Assembly: GCF_000716675.1 (NCBI RefSeq)
Contig: NZ_JNXT01000089.1
Coordinates: 1-26,415, forward strand
Source: Streptomyces alboflavus
GTDB lineage: Bacteria > Actinomycetota > Actinomycetes > Streptomycetales > Streptomycetaceae
DNA: 26,415 bases
Reading direction: 5' to 3'
Made by a program: the position numbers and the translations under genes. Under the pieces are notes generated by a model that did not search any database, was not told where the DNA came from, and saw only the letters and a program-made list of their open reading frames with translations. Each line of letters begins with the position of its first letter. Position 1 is the first letter of the stretch. This document shows positions 21,388 to 26,415 of the stretch, in pieces.

Positions 21388-24300
21388 GATTGGTCTCCCT
21401 CGCTCTTTCCTGTACGCCGCTCGCCCGGGCCGTCCCCGGCGAGCTCGCGGCTGAGGATCCTGCAGATGTCGGCGGCAGGTCCTGGCAGATACATCTCGTC
21501 GTGCGTGGTCTCTATCTCGTGCTGGCGGATCTCCCCCTGGACGAACGGCAGCCACCGCTCCGTGAACGACTCCTCCGGGTTGGGCACCGCCCGGAAGAAC
21601 AGGACGTCACCGCGGTAGACGGGGGAGGTGAAGCCCGCCATCAGTCGTGCCTGGTTGGCGAAGACGGACACCGCGTTCTCCACGAACTCCTCGTACTGCT
21701 CGGCGTTGTCGGCGTTGTTGGCGCTGCCGACGCCCACGAGACCGGACAGCTGCTCACGGAAGTAGGTGCGGAACTCGTCCCCGCTCGGCGGCTCGTCACC
21801 GCCCGCCAGATCGGCGCTGGGCACGCTGTCGAGCAGGGCGAGGAGAGCCACCTCGTGTCCGCGCCGCTGCAACTCCGCGGCGATGGCGTGGGCGAGGGTG
21901 CCTCCGATCGAATAGCCGACGAGGTGGTAGGGCCCCTCGGGCTGGACGGCGAGGAGTTCGCCGACGTAGTCGGCGACCATGTCCTCGATCGACCCGGGCA
22001 GGGGCGTCCCGCGGTGGAAGCCCTTGGCCTGGAGGCCGTAGATCTCCCGGTCACGTGGCAGCCGGGAGGCGAATCCCAGGTAGGGCCAGCAGGTCCCGCC
22101 ACCGGACTGGACGAACCACAGCGGCTTCCTGGTGGCCGTGCCCGTCCTGATGGGCAGCAGCGGCGCGAACGGATCCGCGGACTCGTGCGCACCGCCGCCC
22201 GCCTCCAGCCGGTCGAGCCAGGCGGCGAGTTCGGCCACCGACGGTGACTCGAACACCACCCGGATCGGCAGGTCCACCCCGTGCTCGGCGCGCACGCTCG
22301 CCATCAGCCGGGTGACCAGCAGCGAGTGCCCACCGAGCGTGAAGAAGCTGTCGTCGATCCCGACCCGGTCGAGCCCCAGGACCTCGCCGAACAGTCGGCA
22401 GAGGCTCTCCTCCCGTGCCGTCCGCGGAGCGCGGCCGGTCGATCCGCCCGCGTAGTCGGGTGCAGGGAGCGCCTTCTTGTCCAGCTTCCCGTTCGGCGTC
22501 AGTGGCAGCTTGTCGATGAGCATCACCGCGGACGGCACCATGTGGTTCGGCAGCCGCTCCCGCAAGTAGTCACGCACCCGGGCCAACAACTCCTCGTCCG
22601 TGGCCGTGGCGTGCGCGTCGGTCCGTTCACCGACGGGCACCACGTACGCCACCAGGCGCCGATCGCCCTGCCTGTCGTCCACCACCGTCGCGGCCCGCTC
22701 GATCTCCGGGTGCGCTCGCAGCGCCGCGTCGATCTCGCCGAGCTCGATCCGGAAGCCGCGGATCTTCACCTGGTCGTCGACGCGGCCGAGGAACAGCAGG
22801 TCTCCCGCCGGGGTCTGCCGGACGACGTCACCGGTCCGGTACATGCGCTCGCCGGGTCCGCCGAACGGGTTGGCCACGAAGCGCTCCGCGGTCAGGCCCT
22901 GCCGGCCGACGTAGCCGCGCGCCAGTCCCGAACCCGCGATGTACAGCTCACCCGGAACCCCCCTGGGCACCGGCCGCAGAGCCGCGTCGAGAACGTGCAG
23001 CTGCGTGTTCACGATGGCCCGGCCGATGCTGAGCGGACCTCCGTCGACCTCCAGCGGGGCACTCATGGTGGCGCAGATCGTGCTCTCCGTGGGCCCGTAG
23101 ATGTTCACCATCCGGCGGCCGGGAGCGAACGCGGCCACCAGCTCCGGCGGCGTCATCTCGCCCCCGACCACCAGGGAGACCACGGTGGACAGGGACTCGG
23201 CGGGCATCGCGGCGAGCAGCGCCGGCGGAATCATCGCGTGCGTGACCCCGTGTGCGGCGATCGTCTCGGCCAGCGGCACGCCCGCGGAAAGCCGCTCCCT
23301 GTCCGCGAACACCAAGCTCGCCCCGGACAGCAGGGCCGTGAACATCTCGGCGAGCGAGACGTCGAAGCTCGGTGAGGCGAGCTGCAGCATCCGACTTTCC
23401 GGGGTGACGGCGAGCCGCTCCACGTGTGCCTCCACCACGGCGGCGACCCCGCGATGGGTGACGGCCACGCCCTTGGGGCGGCCCGTCGAACCCGAGGTGT
23501 AGATGACGTACGCCGTGTGGTCCAGGCTCACGTCGGGCAGTTCGACCGCCTCGGCCGGGCCGACGGGCATCTGGTCGACACGCAGCTCGTCGAGGCCGTG
23601 TCCGGCGAGCACCGTGGTGGTCGTGGCGTCCACCACGGCCAGACAGGCACCGCTGTCCTCGATCATGTGCGCGATCCGCTCGGCCGGGTAGGCGACATCG
23701 ATCGGCAGGTACGCCGCGCCCGCCCGTGCCACGGCGAGGATCGTCACCGGGAGCTCCGGCGAGCGGCGCAGCGAGACGGCCACCACCGACTCCGGGCCGA
23801 TGCCACGCCGTGCGAGCTCGTACGCCAACTGGCTCGCCCGGTAGTCGATCTCCCCGTACGTGAGGGCCTGCTCCTCGAAGGCCACCGCGAGCGCGTCCGG
23901 TCGCGCGGCGACCTGACGCGCGAACAGCTCGGCGATGCTCAGCTCGGGCGCGGTCGGCTCCGGCGCTCCCGCCGCGGCCGGCACCGTCGCCACCCGTCCG
24001 ACGGGCACGTGCGGGTCTTCCGCCAACTGTGTGAGGACTCGCACGAGTTGGGCGACCACCCGGTCGGCCTCCGACCGCTCGAACAGCTCCGGCTGGTACT
24101 GCATGACGAGCCGGAGGTCGGGGTCGGCCACCGCGGCGATGCCGAGCGAGTAGTGCGTGCCGTTCTCGGTCCTCGCGGCGTCGACAGCGAGCCCGTCGGC
24201 GGCGTCCGTCGCGGCGATGCTGCCGCTGTCGACCGGATAGGACTCGAAGACGGTGACGGTGTCGAACAGGGTGTTCATCGACACGGCCCGCTGGATGCCG

Positions 24301-26415
24301 GCGAGGCCGTAGTGGTGGTGGTCGAGCAATTCGGCCTGGTTGTTCTGCAGGTCGGTCAGCACCTTGCCGAGGCTGTCCCACGGGGACATGCGCACCCGCA
24401 CGGGCAGGGTGTTGATGAAGAGGCCGACCATCTCCTCCACACCCGGTATCGCGGGCGGGCGGCCCGACACAGTGGTGCCGAACACCACGTCCGAGCGGCC
24501 GGTCAGGCAGCCCACCACCACCGCCCAGGCGCCCTGCACCAGGGTGTTCAGGGTGACGCCCAGTTCAGCGGCCCGCCGGGACAGTTCACGGGACGTGTCC
24601 AGCGGCAGCGGCACGTCCAGCTCCGCCGCCTGTCCGGAGGCCGTGGCGGACTCCGCGCCCTGGGGCGCCACCAGCGTGGGTTCGTCGATCCCGTCGAGTG
24701 CGGTCGCCCAGGCGCGCGCCGAGGCCTCGTCGTCCTGCTCGGACAGCCAGCCCAGGAAGTCCCGGTACCCGCCCCGGGTCCGGGGCAGCGCCGAGTCGTC
24801 CGCGCCGGAGTGGTAGAGCCGCAGCAGATCCCGCATCAGCAGCCCCAGCGACCAGCCGTCCAGCAACGAGTGGTGCGAGGTCAGGACGATCTCGGCCTCC
24901 TCGGGGCCGGTCAGCACCAACGACAGCCGCAGCAGCGGCGGCGTGGCCGGGTCGAACCGGGCGGCCTGGTCCGCCGCCAGGAAGCGGGCCAGCTCCTCGG
25001 CACGCTCGTCCGCGCTCCGGTCACGCAGGTCGACCTCGTGCCACGGCAGGACGACGTCCTCGAGCACGAGCTGCACGCGATCGCCGGAGGCACGGCTGGC
25101 GAAGGCGGTGCGCAGGTTGGCGTACCGGTCGAGCAGGGCCTGGCCCGCCGCGCGCATCCGGGCCGGGTCCACGACGCCCGACACGTGGTACTGCACCTGT
25201 ACGTGGTAGGGGTCGTACGCGGCACCGGCCAGCATGGACTGGAACAGCAGCCCGGCCTGCAGGGAGGTCAGCGGCCAGATGTCGGTGAGCCCCGGGTACT
25301 GCCGCTCCCAGGCCTCGATCTCGCTCTGTTCGACCGACACCAGGGAGATGTCGGAGGGGGTCAGGCCGCCCGCGCCCTGCTCGGCGGCGTGCCGGGCCAG
25401 GCCCGTGAGGGCGTTCAGCCAGAGGTCGGCCAGCTCCTGCACCTCTCCCGCCGACAGCACCCCCTCCGGAGCGCCGAACACGGCGGTCAACTGCGGCCCG
25501 TCCGCGGTGTCGCTCACCACGGCGTTGATCTCCAAGGAGGCCATGGCGGGCATGTCGGCGGGGGCCGCGATCAGCTCGGCCGTACCGGCAGCGGAGGTGA
25601 AGCCGAGTCCGCGGAGGTGTTCCGGCATGTCCGTGGTGGAGAACCGGCCGAGGTAGTTGAAGGAGATCTGGCCGGTCTCGTGCTGCCGGAGGACCTCCGC
25701 GGTCTCCTGGTTCAGGTAGCGCAGCAGTCCGTAGCCGATGCCCTTGTCGGGGATGGCGTGCAGCTGCTCCTTGACCGCCTTGACGGCCGTGCCCGCCGCC
25801 GCCCCGCCGCCGAACGCGTCCTGGAGATCGACCCCGGCGACATCGAGGCGGACGGGGAAGACGCTGGTGAACCAGCCCACCGTGCGCGACAGATCCGCAC
25901 CCGGTACCACTTCCTCCTCACGGCCGTGACCCTCCAGCTTGACCAGCAACGACCGCTCATCGACGCCCCGGACGTGCCGCCAGTGCGCGACCGCCAGCGC
26001 CAGCCCGGTCAGGAGGCCGTCGTTGACTCCGCCGTGGAAGGCCGCGGGCAGAGTGGTCAGCAGGGTCTCGGTCACCGGGGCGGGCAGTTCGACCGTGAGC
26101 CGCCGCACCGTGGAGCCCACGTCGGTGGCGGGGTCGAGCGGGCGGGAGCCAAGGAGCGGATCGGGCCCCTCCACCTGGGACCGCCACAGCGGCAGTTCGG
26201 CCACCCGGCCCGGTGCGGACGCCTCCTCGGTCAAGGCGTGCGACCACCGCCGCACCGAGGTGCCGACCTCCGCGAGCACGGGAGTCTTCCCGGCCCGCAC
26301 CTGCTCCCAGGCGGAAGCGAGGTCAGGCAGCAGGATGCGCCAGGAGACGCCGTCGATCACGAAGTGGTGCAGCACGATCATCAGCCGGCCCGCACTCCCG
26401 GCACCCGCGTCGAAC
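21384..26415 (-). CDS. NRPS-A: (…)E - C - A - T - TE, 5' part outside window
   Basis: The frame is open to the right edge; 1676 residues are visible. It begins inside an epimerization domain ([38 protein letters not shown]; to about 345), so the preceding module yields a D-residue. A condensation domain follows (about 350-800; [11 protein letters not shown] and HHSLLDG, as in C domains accepting D-donors). The A domain (about 825-1320) is complete: [36 protein letters not shown], and the lysine in TPNGKLDKK. Its hand-aligned pocket code is DVLMVGIICK, with no confident substrate. The T domain has GGHSLL (Ser about 1363). The type I thioesterase (about 1408-1650) has GYSIGG, Asp in LLDSVPS and a likely catalytic His in TTHDEMYL; it releases the peptide by hydrolysis or cyclization. 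It heads an operon with the two P450 genes. Confidence 0.93.
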   Translation of the reverse strand, partial: FDAGAGSAGRLMIVLHHFVIDGVSWRILLPDLASAWEQVRAGKTPVLAEVGTSVRRWSHALTEEASAPGRVAELPLWRSQVEGPDPLLGSRPLDPATDVGSTVRRLTVELPAPVTETLLTTLPAAFHGGVNDGLLTGLALAVAHWRHVRGVDERSLLVKLEGHGREEEVVPGADLSRTVGWFTSVFPVRLDVAGVDLQDAFGGGAAAGTAVKAVKEQLHAIPDKGIGYGLLRYLNQETAEVLRQHETGQISFNYLGRFSTTDMPEHLRGLGFTSAAGTAELIAAPADMPAMASLEINAVVSDTADGPQLTAVFGAPEGVLSAGEVQELADLWLNALTGLARHAAEQGAGGLTPSDISLVSVEQSEIEAWERQYPGLTDIWPLTSLQAGLLFQSMLAGAAYDPYHVQVQYHVSGVVDPARMRAAGQALLDRYANLRTAFASRASGDRVQLVLEDVVLPWHEVDLRDRSADERAEELARFLAADQAARFDPATPPLLRLSLVLTGPEEAEIVLTSHHSLLDGWSLGLLMRDLLRLYHSGADDSALPRTRGGYRDFLGWLSEQDDEASARAWATALDGIDEPTLVAPQGAESATASGQAAELDVPLPLDTSRELSRRAAELGVTLNTLVQGAWAVVVGCLTGRSDVVFGTTVSGRPPAIPGVEEMVGLFINTLPVRVRMSPWDSLGKVLTDLQNNQAELLDHHHYGLAGIQRAVSMNTLFDTVTVFESYPVDSGSIAATDAADGLAVDAARTENGTHYSLGIAAVADPDLRLVMQYQPELFERSEADRVVAQLVRVLTQLAEDPHVPVGRVATVPAAAGAPEPTAPELSIAELFARQVAARPDALAVAFEEQALTYGEIDYRASQLAYELARRGIGPESVVAVSLRRSPELPVTILAVARAGAAYLPIDVAYPAERIAHMIEDSGACLAVVDATTTTVLAGHGLDELRVDQMPVGPAEAVELPDVSLDHTAYVIYTSGSTGRPKGVAVTHRGVAAVVEAHVERLAVTPESRMLQLASPSFDVSLAEMFTALLSGASLVFADRERLSAGVPLAETIAAHGVTHAMIPPALLAAMPAESLSTVVSLVVGGEMTPPELVAAFAPGRRMVNIYGPTESTICATMSAPLEVDGGPLSIGRAIVNTQLHVLDAALRPVPRGVPGELYIAGSGLARGYVGRQGLTAERFVANPFGGPGERMYRTGDVVRQTPAGDLLFLGRVDDQVKIRGFRIELGEIDAALRAHPEIERAATVVDDRQGDRRLVAYVVPVGERTDAHATATDEELLARVRDYLRERLPNHMVPSAVMLIDKLPLTPNGKLDKKALPAPDYAGGSTGRAPRTAREESLCRLFGEVLGLDRVGIDDSFFTLGGHSLLVTRLMASVRAEHGVDLPIRVVFESPSVAELAAWLDRLEAGGGAHESADPFAPLLPIRTGTATRKPLWFVQSGGGTCWPYLGFASRLPRDREIYGLQAKGFHRGTPLPGSIEDMVADYVGELLAVQPEGPYHLVGYSIGGTLAHAIAAELQRRGHEVALLALLDSVPSADLAGGDEPPSGDEFRTYFREQLSGLVGVGSANNADNAEQYEEFVENAVSVFANQARLMAGFTSPVYRGDVLFFRAVPNPEESFTERWLPFVQGEIRQHEIETTHDEMYLPGPAADICRILSRELAGDGPGERRTGKSEGDQS

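Noticed and set aside
21388..21555. Longer N-terminus for P450-1.
   Set aside because: The extension is low-complexity Arg/Pro-rich and lies inside the coding NRPS-A thioesterase end; GTG 21387 has a ribosome binding site and a GTGA overlap.
1..26415. tRNA/rRNA genes, CRISPR arrays, insertion sequences, transposases, attachment sites.
   Set aside because: None was recognised on either strand by eye; short tRNA genes could be missed without a covariance search.

Overview
The window is high-GC DNA with actinobacterial gene structure. GC-rich third positions, GTG/TTG starts, many short GC-rich hairpins between genes, Tat and Sec secreted proteins, and the gene families present (Rsm22-like protein, DUF4097 protein with a ribbon-helix-helix partner, lamin-tail secreted protein, NRPS with P450s and a 3Fe-4S ferredoxin) all point to Streptomyces or a close relative. 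Species is not determined.

Left part (1-11,006), mostly single-gene units: a serine hydrolase cut by the window edge; an Rsm22-like iron-sulfur methyltransferase-fold protein; a Tat-exported PhoD phosphatase on the minus strand; an SDR oxidoreductase; a small secreted lamin-tail protein ended by a strong terminator; a PhzF isomerase/epimerase-like protein; an NTF2-like protein (minus) divergent from a MazG-like pyrophosphohydrolase; a SAM methyltransferase; an APH-like phosphotransferase with an altered catalytic loop (minus); a secreted protein of unknown function (minus); a 471-bp intergenic region with a locally AT-rich stretch and palindromes; and a GT2 glycosyltransferase. Several of these genes have a TANNNT-like hexamer 6-8 nt before the start codon and no Shine-Dalgarno sequence, as expected of leaderless transcripts.

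Middle (11,007-13,400): a minus-strand operon of a ribbon-helix-helix regulator and a DUF4097 beta-repeat protein. Its promoter carries two copies of the perfect palindrome ATGGCGCCAT, 22 bp apart. A 438-bp regulatory-looking gap follows, with a 20-bp perfect palindrome and a pyrimidine tract. Next is a small 3Fe-4S ferredoxin on the plus strand with a textbook terminator.

Right part (13,400-26,415): a nonribosomal peptide locus on the minus strand. In transcription order it holds NRPS-A (open at the right edge; visible domains E-C-A-T-TE), P450-1 (start overlaps the NRPS-A stop by 4 bp), P450-2, a strong intrinsic terminator, and NRPS-B (half C-A-T-C-A*-T). Only NRPS-A has a thioesterase and NRPS-B opens with a C-domain remnant, so NRPS-B probably acts first and NRPS-A releases the product. 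The second A domain of NRPS-B (A*) has lost most core motifs, including the catalytic lysine of A10. The two P450s are paralogues that both lack the conserved acidic I-helix residue. The ferredoxin next to NRPS-B is the natural candidate electron carrier. The product could not be identified, and the cluster continues beyond the right edge.
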